A stretch of 64,000 nt of DNA, taken from contig JBCDIZ010000004.1 of the NCBI GenBank assembly GCA_038748365.1, positions 124,001 to 188,000 of the forward strand, read 5' to 3'. Below the pieces are notes generated by a model. The model worked only from the letters and a program-made list of their open reading frames with translations, made no database searches and was not told where the DNA came from. The DNA is from Alterisphingorhabdus sp038748365 (GTDB lineage Bacteria > Pseudomonadota > Alphaproteobacteria > Sphingomonadales > Sphingomonadaceae). The translations under genes and the position numbers were made by a program. Numbering within the stretch: the stretch's first letter is position 1; every line of letters begins with the position of its first letter. Positions 37,101 to 45,053 of the stretch are shown here, one piece after another.

Positions 37101-40100
37101 TACACCCATCGCTTCTATCGTTAATCGCGGCACGATCAATGCCAATGAATTTGCCGTTATCATGACGGCGCAAGCGATGGATGGATTTGGTGGGGAGATT
37201 ATTGGTGGTTCGCTCAATGCCGATATCTTTGATGCTCCGCCCAATGGCGTAATCCTCTCTGACGATAGCGGACTGCTTACTGCGCCCTGTCTACAAGGGA
37301 TTGCCTGTCTTGGTACGGTAACCGCCGACAATATCGTCAGCATTGGTCAGAACGGTGTTCCGATTGAGATTATCATGGAAGGCGGCAATATGACTGCTAC
37401 CTCGATCCTGATGACGGCACGGCGCGATATCACTCTCGGCGCCGATGGTCAGACCAATGACTATCTCGCCAATAATGATATACTTATCGAGAGCGTTGAG
37501 GGTGATGTTCTATTGCTTGGTGCCGCCAATCTCAGCGCATCTTCGCTACAGATATCTGCAGCAAATGGCAGCCTGCTGGGCAGCGGCAATATTCAGAGCA
37601 TCAACGATGTCGGTATCACTGTTGGTGACAGCCTTATCGCCGAAAGCATTAACGCAGGAGGCGAGTTGACCACCTCGGATGAAATAGGTGGTCCGATCGA
37701 AGGTTTCTATAGCGTGTCGGGCAGCATCATCGTTGATGAGCTGACTGTTGGCACCGGCGATGTCAATTATGATGCCGGAGGCGACTTGCTCTTTGGAACA
37801 ATCACCGTGCCGGGAACAGATATATTCCTCTCGGCATTGGGAACTGCCCGGGTTGATAGCAGCTTTACCGCTGAAAATATCAGCATTGATGCTGGTGATG
37901 TCTTGCTGGGGATCGTCTCCGCCAATGACAGTATCGATGTGTTTGCTGCAGGCATTATTGACTTTGATGAGATTGCAGCCGGTAATTTCATGAGTCTGGA
38001 GGCCGGAGAGATATTCGGTAATTTTCTGGATGCCAGTGATCTGACAGCTACGGCATTTGGCACATTTGATGTGTTTGAGATTAGTATAGGCATTGCATCA
38101 ATTGATGCGGATTCCGTGTTTATCGGCAATGCTGGCGGCGGCGACTTTAGCATTTTGGGTAACAGCCTCGTCGATATTGGCGGCATTTTTGGCGATACGA
38201 TTGATATTTTCGGCGGCAGCGTCAGCATTTTTGATGCGCAGGGCGGCTTTATCTCGATTGATGGCAGTGATGTCTTTGTCGATACGGCCGGCGGCGAGCA
38301 GATCGATATCACCAGCGGCTCTTTCGTCACGGCCAATAACCTGTCTTCTTTCGGCGATATCACCATTCAGGCGGGCAATGATGATGTCACCGGCACCGGC
38401 GACTGGTTTGCTGATGGCGGCATCTTCATCAGCGATGCCGCGAATATCGCGCTGAATAACCTGACATCCGGCGATGCTCTCAGCCTGACCGCAGAGAATG
38501 TCGGTTTAGGCAATGCGACCTCGCTTAATGGTGCGGTGACATTGAATGCCACGGCTGGCGATGTGACGGCCAATGCTATCGAGGCGCTTAATGCTGCTAT
38601 TGATATTGATGCCACGGGTGCAGTTGCCATCGCGGATGCGACATCAGGAGCCTTGCTCCAGATTGATGCTGGCGGATCGGTAACGACGAGTAATCTTGAT
38701 TCGGGTCAGAACCTCACCATTAACGCGGTTGATGCGATCAGTACCGGTAATCTGGATGCGGTCAATACGATCACGCTGAATGGCGGCAATATCGCGGTTG
38801 GCGCCGCTTCTGCCAACAGCATCACTTTTACCAGCTTGCAGGACATATTGTTCAACAGCCTGACATCACCGAACAGTATCAGCCTCAGCGCCACAAACGG
38901 TACAGTTGGACTCAACACCAGCGGTGGCGATATCGACAGCGCGGGTAATATCACGATCGCGGCAGTGAATATCGATGTCGGCAATCTCAATGCGGGCGGC
39001 TTTATCGATCTGGATGCGCAGCAGGCGATCAGCTTTGGCGACGGTATCGGGACAACCAATATCTTCGCAACCGCAGGAACGACGATAGACTTTGACGAGA
39101 TATCAGGGCGCGACATACAGTTCCGGGCTGGCGGTGACGTCACCGGCACCAGCATGATATCGCCCAACGTCACCGGCGGTGTGCCGGACAGGATCATCGT
39201 CGATACGGATGGTGATGTCGCGATCGGCACCTTGCAGGCAATCGACCTGATCGATGTTGATGGCACGAATATCACCATCGGCACGATGGACAGCAATTCC
39301 GGTTTTGTGGCCGGAACAGGGGCGGTTGATATCACCAGCGTCCTTGGCGGCGCGCAGAATATTCAAGGCACAGCGGTTACTCTGGGCACAGTGAATATCA
39401 ACGCGACAAACTCTCTGACAGTGACGGCAACAACCGGAGACATCACTTCGGGCAATATTGTTGGTGGTTCTGCGTTCTTTAATGCAGCTGGCGGGATCAG
39501 CCTTGCCGATACCACAATAACCGGTGCGTTTACTGCCAATGCAACTGATGGTGCGATCGGTTTTGGTGCAGTGACAGCACGTGATATCCAATTTAGCGCT
39601 AGCGACACCATTATCGGTACAAGCCTGATTTCGCCTGTTGTTACTGGCGGCGTTATAGACCGCATCATTGTCAATGCAGGCGGTGATGTTGCTGTAGGCA
39701 CCTTAAGGGCAGTTGACCTGATCGATGTAGATGGTGCGAACATCACCATCGGCACCATGGATAGCAACTCTGGTCTCGTGACTGGCACCGGAACGGTCGA
39801 TATCACTAGCATCCTCGGTCGCACACAGAATATCCAGGGAACGGCGGTGACACTGGGTACGGTGGACATCAATCCAGTCAATGCCCTTACGGTAACGGCT
39901 ACTACCGGAGACATTGTCTCTGGCAATATTACGGGTGGCGCGGCGACCATGAACGCGGCGGGTGCTATCAGCCTTGCTGACGCCATCATAACCGGCCAAT
40001 TTATTGCCAATGCGACCGGCGGTACAATCAGCTTTGGCTCGGTGACAGCGCGTGATGTTCAGTTCACAGCAGATGGCGCAATTACCGGCACCAGCATTGT

Positions 40101-42915
40101 GTCGCCGGATAATACCGGCGGTGTTATAGATCGCATCATCGTAAATGCTGGCGGAATTGTTGATATCGGTACGCTGACGGCGATTGATCAGATTGATGTC
40201 GATGGCAGCGACATCACTATCGGCACATTGGATACCGATTCCGGCAGTGTGGTCGGCACGGGAAGCGTTGATATCGGCACGATCCTTGGCAGCACCCAAG
40301 CTATTCAAGGTACCGTAGTCACTTTGGGCATGGTGGATATCAATGCTGCCGGTGCGTTAACGGTAACAGCAACGGCGGGAGATATTACGTCTGGTGATAT
40401 CATAGCAGGTGCAGCCACATTCAATGCAGCCGGTGATATTGAACTGGCTGATGCAACTGTCAGCAGCACGTTCCTGGCAACCGCTGACGGGGACATAGAC
40501 TTTGGTGCGATCACAGCGCGCGATATACAGTTCACGGCGGATGGCGCTATTGCCGGGACAAGCCTGGTGTCGCCAAGCGTCACCGGAAGTGTATTCGACA
40601 GGATTATCGTGAACGCTGGAGGCGATGTCGCTGTCGGTACGCTCAGAGCAGCTGATCTGGTCGATGTTGACGGCGTCAATATTGCCATCGGCACCCTTGA
40701 TAGCAATTCCGGTGACGTGTTTGCCGGCGCTTCCGCCAATATCGGCAATGTGCTGGGTACCAGCCATATCATCAGCGGGGAGTTCGTGACGCTGGATGGC
40801 GGATCGATAAGCGGCGATCTGACAGTCAGCGCTACGGCAGGGGATATCACAGGAACCGGTGCGCTGACTGCTGGTGGTACGGTGAATTATGATGCGATAG
40901 GCAGCATTGGCTTTGGCAGCATTACTGCGAACAACATCGCCATCAATGCCGGTGATGGTATCACAGGCACAGGCCTTGATGCTGTCAATGCACTGGATCT
41001 GACGGGCACGGATATAGTTGTTTCTGAGGTCAGTGCAGGCGGTACCGCGACCCTGACAGCACTTGGCGATATTGATAGCGAGAGCCTTAATGCGGGCTCT
41101 GCCGATCTGGAAGCAGCTGGCACCATCACTATTGATGATGTCCTCATTGCGGGCAGCGGTAATTTTGTCGGCACCACCGGTGTTATCTTCGACACTGCAG
41201 ATATTGGTGACGCGTTGCTGATGCAGGCCGATAGTGGTGGCGTTGAAGTTACTACCGATTTGTCGGTTGCTGGAACTGCAACGCTTGATGGTGAGGCGAT
41301 CCTCGTCAACGCGCTGGGCGATCTGGTGATCAACAACGCCAGCGCCAGCAATGGCAATATCGACCTGACTGCCGCGGGTGACCTTAGCTTGTTAGACGGA
41401 ACATCGGCTGGGGACATTACGCTGATCAGCGAAACCGGATCGGTTACTGCCGGGGCGCTTGAAGCAGGCACAGCGGCCAGTTCCGGAACCGCTCCGCTTA
41501 CCGCCTCTGCGGCTCCGGTTTCTGGATTGCTGACAGCTTTCCAGACGGTTGTAACTGGTTCCCCCGGGCCGGGCGATATCAGCATCTCGGCCGGGTCTGA
41601 TGTCAATATTGCCAATGATGTTGAGGCTGTGAACCAGCTTACCCTTCAGGCCGGAGGCAGTATCAATATTGATGCTCTGGCCTCGGGGCTGGTGATAGCG
41701 CTGACATCCGGCGATATTGCGATTGGCACCAGCGGTCAGCTTGGCCGTTCGGATATCACCGGGCTGATTGAATTCACCAACACCAATGATGAAGCGATGC
41801 TGATCGGCGGTACGGGTGGCACCGGCTATGTGCTCGATAATGACGAGTTCAGCCGTGTTTTCTCAGGCGGCGATATCCGTTTCGTTTCACCTGCTGCATC
41901 GCGGCCTGACGGCGATATGATTGTGCGCGGCCTTTCTATCAATGTGGCTGCAGGAACGGGTGCGCCGCAAGATGGCAATATTGGTGTTAACGGTGCTGTT
42001 TTCTTTGATGCTGGCGATCTGTTGATTGTGGATGGCGTCGTCACTGCCAATAATGCCAGTGCAAGCAATGGCCTGTTCTTCGATGCCGGTGGGCAATTCC
42101 GCCTGAATGCTGCGACGGGTACGATCGAGTTGCTCGACCCAAGTACCGGTTTTACAGGCTCTATTGGTATCACCGCCTCGCAAATACTCGCCGTCACTGA
42201 TGCTGCGCTCGCTGACATAACGGGGCTTGACGCTGCCGGGATTGATGCGCGTCTTGCCAATAGCGACGGCGTTGACAACAACGCTGGCTTCTTCCGCACC
42301 GGCGATCTGTCGTTCAATGCGGACTCGCTTGTTGCGATACAGAACAGCGCTGCGGGTACCGATTTTGATGATCGCCGTGGTTTTACCGCTAACAGCCTGA
42401 ACATCGATATCACACAGCCCAATAGCGCGATTGCCATTAACGGTTTGCTGGTCGATGCAGCTGGCAATGAGATTACCGGCGTTGATGCTATTGCGGTCAC
42501 AACAATTACGTCTGGTGGTGGCACGCCGACACTGGATGCGGGTTCAACCATTAATGGTTGTGTGATTGCCAATCCGGCAACCTGTACAGCTGTAACGCCG
42601 CCACCGCCTCCACCACCTCCGCCACCGCCGCCTCCACCTCCTCCGCCACCACCGCCGCCCCCTCCTCCGCCACCGCCACCACCCCCCCCAACGGGCAGTG
42701 ACGATGTGCAGCCGCAGATTGTGCAGCGGGATGTGATTGAGGAAGAGGTTGACGAGAATGAACAGGGCAATGGAGATTCCGTTGCAGGCTTTGGTCTGGA
42801 ACTTGACCTTATCGAATTGCGTAATTCGCAGGAGATTGGCTTTGAGCCCGTCATTGACGAACCAGTGACAGGGTCCGGCAATGATGACCTATGGGTTCCG
42901 CCAACGGAGGAATGA
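31153..42915 (+). CDS. Giant TpsA-type filamentous-haemagglutinin-like exoprotein
   Basis: A 3920-residue secreted protein. An extended signal sequence ends near LALSLSSPATAQ. The TPS secretion domain lies around residues 220-480, with ATYSSSGLPGIDLVTITTAE and DIWFYSPGGIIAG. The rest is predicted beta-helix. A glycine/aspartate-rich zone with GGxGG and GGxATGG turns spans about residues 1040-1670. Four tandem repeats of about 156 residues begin at 39103, 39574, 40045 and 40513. A run of 31 prolines (residues 3816-3846) is followed by a 74-residue acidic tail with VIEEEVDENEQG. AGAGG precedes the ATG. It is probably exported by the adjacent TpsB and displayed on the cell surface; an adhesive role is inferred. 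Confidence 0.9.
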   Translation: MRDRIMANHMESSDRSISAYDKAQRARRRLLTTGSAFAAALALSLSSPATAQTVPGGAYGNPDLMVQNYPLPARVTLQPQPRTPTIPSVPQPAAPSAPTTLANPSLASIPNAGSSRPTMPVMQVQNRPHISTVRIPGRSGGVDGVDTIAIRGEGMLPPVRIPGRNGPINGVDTIAIRGSGELPIIDGAENIAINATIPSPTIQSGLVQPQTTIVAPPIDPVRAFQATESVASGNATYSSSGLPGIDLVTITTAETIINWTPLDTALFTDTTDAINILPQGRELQFGGPDTGYTVLNRILPNVDANGNFRPISFEGTVSSFLGTSTDPTLGTFDGPTGGDIWFYSPGGIIAGATSVFDVGSLLLTTNDIDTTGGLFGPTNNIRFRGAADSLSAVVIENGAQIEALNQGSYVAMVAPRVVQGGTVDVNGSVAYVAAEQADLTINNGLFDISVTVGTTDDNGIVHTGTTTGPAETPTPAGVGGSPPRVPDAQAIYMVAVPKNEAITMLVGGSIGYTQATGAIQENGEIILSAGRNVSVIPPVLDGEDPEIAIADQPVNDIAANISFRDPNFSNDLNVVSSGSIALIDTDPAFSGFSSDANVTLSAGERIDIVIGEDEAVDVAGDLTVSAGSGTQGGIVNIDVQGTSDGGILRVGGDFNADVDAVGRVAIADTGIAGEDATAGEISVSVTDTASIEVGGTFGLSADAVAGVTADSAGTATAGSVTLLIDGDNADIETNILSLSANANPDGLRPNVALDLPGGDAIGGSITLDLLGGQLSVTRSGFATGLFINASADSIASSDGSPKSATAGNIAFNVTGGTHNIFGGASIRTQADGREGTTINAGSLSLDIQNVPFTIGRFLSLGNSGSTNDAVPASNGADTTINVSNGAVFTVGNGLTLVGSGSDIEIVADGAEIITDGLRLDSSVQFQGQAEGGDITLRAIGGGSITTTGSNSINSSAFAGSGLDGGVARGGDILIEANDGEITFTGNPNLNAGGQGGVRPDLAGNLGEGIGGDIRFIVDGDTGALNFGDLSASSDGALFFDVEGGGEPNAGDGGSGTGGTITFDLLGGTFSATNLDLSASGFGGDGGDAFDFFSGSAGIVGDGGAGTGGSVTFNLDGANAFVQDLDISVNGIGGSGGAGDAESNQPGGNGGTGIGGSATFNAISGNLIVDGTLSVSATGNTLFFGSVIGSEGGSGTGTIGGDGGEGIGGNATFNLDGTATITATDVIVSTTGYGGDGGDTDIDFGTGTDGGPGGTGGNGTGGNSVFNNTSGTLNFSTLTVEAIGNGGAGGNNTGLTIDDARDDGGDGGIGTGGTAIINLNQEDLTNPVYVVDASANGGQGGSGLNSGNGGDAIGGTATLNINDVTVVLDDPVIRANAVGGIGGLIDSLSGTGGTGGNATGGTATLQVTGSNGSIDLDFIILESDATGGAGATGGAGDFGIDGGDSGDGGDAIGGTSQLIADNGGNIVISAYNFTVSSTGTGGAGASGSNVSDYSNAGNGGTGGDAVGGNIAFIARNNGNIANNADILDLDTSGRGGAGGNGGAAGFDGSAGSGGSGGTGAGGSQILLAQGGTIITNDIDLISNGIGGVGGNGGDNFSSLGLSGDGGDGGNATGGSLILQAVGGTIDAGNIAFAAEGSGGIGGMADATNPVPGIAGTGGMGDAGSVGILAEEGSPGIINAGATTVQINGNGGLGGSFVLSDTSTSPAGLINLASLNVTGTGIAGPAGGASSFSVIGNSGAMAITGDLNVDVAGDISYDFDGTGQMTVGGNANLNSGQNIFVSHSNNGAQTISIDVVGDFGATAQLDFNAMPDSIISAGPNLNVRAEGNGFANSLLAISSIDFSAGQDVELRDAAVTGPPVSVNVGAGTIVTSGILIRAGGNNDPTFETFDPTFNATITGNVTSTGAIRILSGGTTTFVSGSDVISDNVLSVQTGDDIIIETGASIAAANNPVETPNPAAPFLSFNNLLLQAGNLNATGQLSGTPLTPIASIVNRGTINANEFAVIMTAQAMDGFGGEIIGGSLNADIFDAPPNGVILSDDSGLLTAPCLQGIACLGTVTADNIVSIGQNGVPIEIIMEGGNMTATSILMTARRDITLGADGQTNDYLANNDILIESVEGDVLLLGAANLSASSLQISAANGSLLGSGNIQSINDVGITVGDSLIAESINAGGELTTSDEIGGPIEGFYSVSGSIIVDELTVGTGDVNYDAGGDLLFGTITVPGTDIFLSALGTARVDSSFTAENISIDAGDVLLGIVSANDSIDVFAAGIIDFDEIAAGNFMSLEAGEIFGNFLDASDLTATAFGTFDVFEISIGIASIDADSVFIGNAGGGDFSILGNSLVDIGGIFGDTIDIFGGSVSIFDAQGGFISIDGSDVFVDTAGGEQIDITSGSFVTANNLSSFGDITIQAGNDDVTGTGDWFADGGIFISDAANIALNNLTSGDALSLTAENVGLGNATSLNGAVTLNATAGDVTANAIEALNAAIDIDATGAVAIADATSGALLQIDAGGSVTTSNLDSGQNLTINAVDAISTGNLDAVNTITLNGGNIAVGAASANSITFTSLQDILFNSLTSPNSISLSATNGTVGLNTSGGDIDSAGNITIAAVNIDVGNLNAGGFIDLDAQQAISFGDGIGTTNIFATAGTTIDFDEISGRDIQFRAGGDVTGTSMISPNVTGGVPDRIIVDTDGDVAIGTLQAIDLIDVDGTNITIGTMDSNSGFVAGTGAVDITSVLGGAQNIQGTAVTLGTVNINATNSLTVTATTGDITSGNIVGGSAFFNAAGGISLADTTITGAFTANATDGAIGFGAVTARDIQFSASDTIIGTSLISPVVTGGVIDRIIVNAGGDVAVGTLRAVDLIDVDGANITIGTMDSNSGLVTGTGTVDITSILGRTQNIQGTAVTLGTVDINPVNALTVTATTGDIVSGNITGGAATMNAAGAISLADAIITGQFIANATGGTISFGSVTARDVQFTADGAITGTSIVSPDNTGGVIDRIIVNAGGIVDIGTLTAIDQIDVDGSDITIGTLDTDSGSVVGTGSVDIGTILGSTQAIQGTVVTLGMVDINAAGALTVTATAGDITSGDIIAGAATFNAAGDIELADATVSSTFLATADGDIDFGAITARDIQFTADGAIAGTSLVSPSVTGSVFDRIIVNAGGDVAVGTLRAADLVDVDGVNIAIGTLDSNSGDVFAGASANIGNVLGTSHIISGEFVTLDGGSISGDLTVSATAGDITGTGALTAGGTVNYDAIGSIGFGSITANNIAINAGDGITGTGLDAVNALDLTGTDIVVSEVSAGGTATLTALGDIDSESLNAGSADLEAAGTITIDDVLIAGSGNFVGTTGVIFDTADIGDALLMQADSGGVEVTTDLSVAGTATLDGEAILVNALGDLVINNASASNGNIDLTAAGDLSLLDGTSAGDITLISETGSVTAGALEAGTAASSGTAPLTASAAPVSGLLTAFQTVVTGSPGPGDISISAGSDVNIANDVEAVNQLTLQAGGSINIDALASGLVIALTSGDIAIGTSGQLGRSDITGLIEFTNTNDEAMLIGGTGGTGYVLDNDEFSRVFSGGDIRFVSPAASRPDGDMIVRGLSINVAAGTGAPQDGNIGVNGAVFFDAGDLLIVDGVVTANNASASNGLFFDAGGQFRLNAATGTIELLDPSTGFTGSIGITASQILAVTDAALADITGLDAAGIDARLANSDGVDNNAGFFRTGDLSFNADSLVAIQNSAAGTDFDDRRGFTANSLNIDITQPNSAIAINGLLVDAAGNEITGVDAIAVTTITSGGGTPTLDAGSTINGCVIANPATCTAVTPPPPPPPPPPPPPPPPPPPPPPPPPPPPPPPTGSDDVQPQIVQRDVIEEEVDENEQGNGDSVAGFGLELDLIELRNSQEIGFEPVIDEPVTGSGNDDLWVPPTEE
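39103..40790 (+). repeat. Four tandem repeats of about 468 bases inside tpsA
   Basis: Units begin with a (T/S)(A/G)RD(I/V)QF motif at 39103, 39574, 40045 and 40513, spaced 471, 471 and 468 bases. Each continues with GTS-x-(I/V)SP, DRIIV, a DVDG-x-(N/D)I segment and GT(L/M)D(S/T)(N/D)SG. The last unit drifts away after about 275 bases. They encode about 156-residue blocks of the predicted beta-helix. Confidence 0.85.
42598..42690 (+). repeat. 31-codon polyproline tract in tpsA
   Basis: All 31 consecutive codons are CCN with mixed third bases, so the tract is maintained at the protein level and is not a simple DNA microsatellite. It should form a rigid polyproline-II rod between the beta-helix and the acidic C-terminal tail. 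Confidence 0.9.
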
Positions 42916-42988
42916 TCGTAACGCTGAATTGCTAATATTCGGCAGTTGACTCTTGACCTTACGCGCTGCTTGCAACACAGCGTCGCAT

Positions 42989-44461
42989 ATGTCGGATGTA
43001 ACAAAGTCACCTGAACAGGCACAGCTTCAGCTGTTCAACAGCCTGACACGCTCTTTGGAGCCATATAAGCCCATCCATCCCGGTGAGGCGCGGGTATATA
43101 GCTGTGGCCCGACGGTCTATAATTATCAACATATTGGCAATATGCGCGCCTATATCTTCGCTGATACACTCGGTCGGACGCTCAGCTTCAAGGGCTATAC
43201 CCTGCGCCATGTCATTAACATCACTGATGTTGGCCATTTGACCGATGACGCCGATTCCGGCGAGGACAAGATGGAGAAGATGGCGAGCAAGCAAGGCAAG
43301 TCCGCCTGGGATATTGCCGCGTATTATCAAGCGGACTTCGAGGCCGATCTGGCGCGCCTCAATGTCCGGAGGCCCGCGCATCATCCCAAAGCCACCGATT
43401 ATGTCGATGCGATGATCGACTGGGGCAAGGCGATTGAGGACAAGCATTGCTATGAGCTCGATAGCGGTCTCTATTTCGATGTCTCGACCGTGCCCGCCTA
43501 TGGCAGCCTGGCGCGTACCGAAACAGATGATGGCGAGGGCCGGATCGATACCGTAGAAGGCAAGCGTAACGAGCAGGATTTTGCCATCTGGCGCAAGACG
43601 CCGCCGGATGAAACGCGGCAGATGGAGTGGGATTCACCATGGGGCCGCGGTGCACCCGGCTGGCACCTTGAGTGCTCGGTAATGTCCAAGGAACTGCTTG
43701 GGCATCCTTTCGACATTCATACCGGCGGCATTGATCACCGCGAAATCCATCACCCCAATGAGATTGCCCAGAACCAGGCCTTTGGCTGCTGCGACAGCAG
43801 TGGCGCGCGGATCTGGATGCACAATAATTTTCTGATCGACCGTGCCGGCAAAATGTCCAAATCCGCAGGCGAGTTTTTGCGGCTGCAATTGCTGGTCGAT
43901 AAGGGCTTTCACCCGTTGGCCTATCGTCTGATGTGCTTACAGGCGCATTATCGCAGCGAGCTGGAATTCAGCTGGAGCAACCTGCACGCGGCTTTGACCC
44001 GGTTGAAGCGCATGGTTATCGCCATGGAAAAGCTGAAGGCTAAAGTCGGCGATTTGCCGGTGCCTGATGCACCGCGCCATCCGCGACTGGTGCAGGCACT
44101 GGCCGATTTTGATGCGGCGGTTAGCGATGACCTCAACACCGCCAAGGCCCTCACCATCGTTGATACTCTGCTTGGCCAGAAGCGCATCGATGCGCCCGAA
44201 TGCCTGGCGACGATCACCAGGATGGATGCGGTGCTGGGCCTCAATTTGCTGACACTCTCTCGCGCTGATTTGCGCATTAGCCCTGCTGATGCGCCTATTG
44301 ATCAAACTGGAATCGAAGCGGCTTTGGCAGAACGCAAAGCGGCACGGGCTGACAAGGACTTTGCCCGCTCTGACGCCATTCGTGATGATCTGCTGGCCAA
44401 AGGTGTCGAGGCGATGGACGGGGACGCCTTGGGCTGGGATTGGGTTTTGTCGGTTGACTAA
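42989..44461 (+). CDS. cysS: Cysteinyl-tRNA synthetase
   Basis: A 490-residue class I aminoacyl-tRNA synthetase that charges tRNA-Cys. The zinc-ligand cysteine is in RVYSCGPTVYNY, followed by the HIGH-type motif QHIGNMRAYI. ITDVGHLTDDADSGEDKMEK and WHLECSVMS are conserved, and the KMSKS loop is GKMSKSAGEF. The C-terminal helical domain binds the anticodon stem. The upstream in-frame TTG at 42953 is less likely than ATG 42989. It is a housekeeping gene unrelated to the adhesin upstream. Confidence 0.97.
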   Translation: MSDVTKSPEQAQLQLFNSLTRSLEPYKPIHPGEARVYSCGPTVYNYQHIGNMRAYIFADTLGRTLSFKGYTLRHVINITDVGHLTDDADSGEDKMEKMASKQGKSAWDIAAYYQADFEADLARLNVRRPAHHPKATDYVDAMIDWGKAIEDKHCYELDSGLYFDVSTVPAYGSLARTETDDGEGRIDTVEGKRNEQDFAIWRKTPPDETRQMEWDSPWGRGAPGWHLECSVMSKELLGHPFDIHTGGIDHREIHHPNEIAQNQAFGCCDSSGARIWMHNNFLIDRAGKMSKSAGEFLRLQLLVDKGFHPLAYRLMCLQAHYRSELEFSWSNLHAALTRLKRMVIAMEKLKAKVGDLPVPDAPRHPRLVQALADFDAAVSDDLNTAKALTIVDTLLGQKRIDAPECLATITRMDAVLGLNLLTLSRADLRISPADAPIDQTGIEAALAERKAARADKDFARSDAIRDDLLAKGVEAMDGDALGWDWVLSVD

Positions 44462-44564
44462 TGCTGTCCGTCTAAAAGGCTGATTTTGGGTCAAATCACA
44501 CTTGCTTCGTCGCAGTGCTATTCTCTACCTTGCTGGCAGTTGATGATTCATCAGAGGCAAGCAA

Positions 44565-45038
44565 ATGCGTGGTAAAATTCTTGGTGTTGATCGTGAGACC
44601 GGTAAGGGCCAGATTTCTGGCGATGACGGCGAACGCTATCAGTTTGATCGGCTGGATTGGCGGGCCGAAGCGCCGCCCGCCATTGGTGCATTAGTCGACT
44701 TCGAGGCCAGTGGCCGTGATGCCAAAAGTGTTTTCCGGGTCGATGCCGGTGCCAGCCGCCTGCCTGTCACGAATGACAAGAACAAAATAGTGGCAGCGCT
44801 ACTCGCCTTTTTCCTCGGCGCTTTTGGCGTGCACAAATTCTATCTTGGCTATAATGGCGCGGGGATCGCGATGCTCTCGGCGACGCTGATCGGCTTTGTC
44901 CTCAGCATCATCATCATCGGCATCTTCATTATCATGGGCGTCAGCCTTGTCGCCTTTATCGAATTCATCATCTATCTGGTGACATCCGATGGCGATTTTG
45001 AAGAGAAATATGTCCGCAATAAGCGCCCCTGGTTCTGA
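44565..45038 (+). CDS. TM2-domain membrane protein with cold-shock-like N-terminus
   Basis: A 157-residue protein. Residues 1-60 (RGKILGVDRETGKGQISGDD, then GERYQFDRLDW) look like a small OB/cold-shock-type barrel. Residues 70-157 form a TM2 domain with NKIVAALLAFFLGAFGVHKF and YLGYNGAGIAML, then two hydrophobic helices rich in isoleucine. TM2 proteins are small membrane proteins of mostly unknown function. The gene sits alone between cysS and a dehydrogenase, with AGAGGCAAG upstream of the ATG. Confidence 0.8.
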   Translation: MRGKILGVDRETGKGQISGDDGERYQFDRLDWRAEAPPAIGALVDFEASGRDAKSVFRVDAGASRLPVTNDKNKIVAALLAFFLGAFGVHKFYLGYNGAGIAMLSATLIGFVLSIIIIGIFIIMGVSLVAFIEFIIYLVTSDGDFEEKYVRNKRPWF

Positions 45039-45053
45039 TCGGAAAATGTAAAC

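Noticed and set aside
32709..42183. Many long open frames on the minus strand opposite tpsA
   Set aside because: They are shadows: the repetitive GGC/GAT/ACC-rich coding of tpsA leaves few stops in antisense. They lack ribosome binding sites, consist of biased low-complexity residues, and the longest (such as 41826-43022) encode polyglycine opposite the proline tract.
42916..42988. Promoter for cysS with TTGACT or TTGACC as -35
   Set aside because: No -10 element at suitable distance could be found, so it was not listed.
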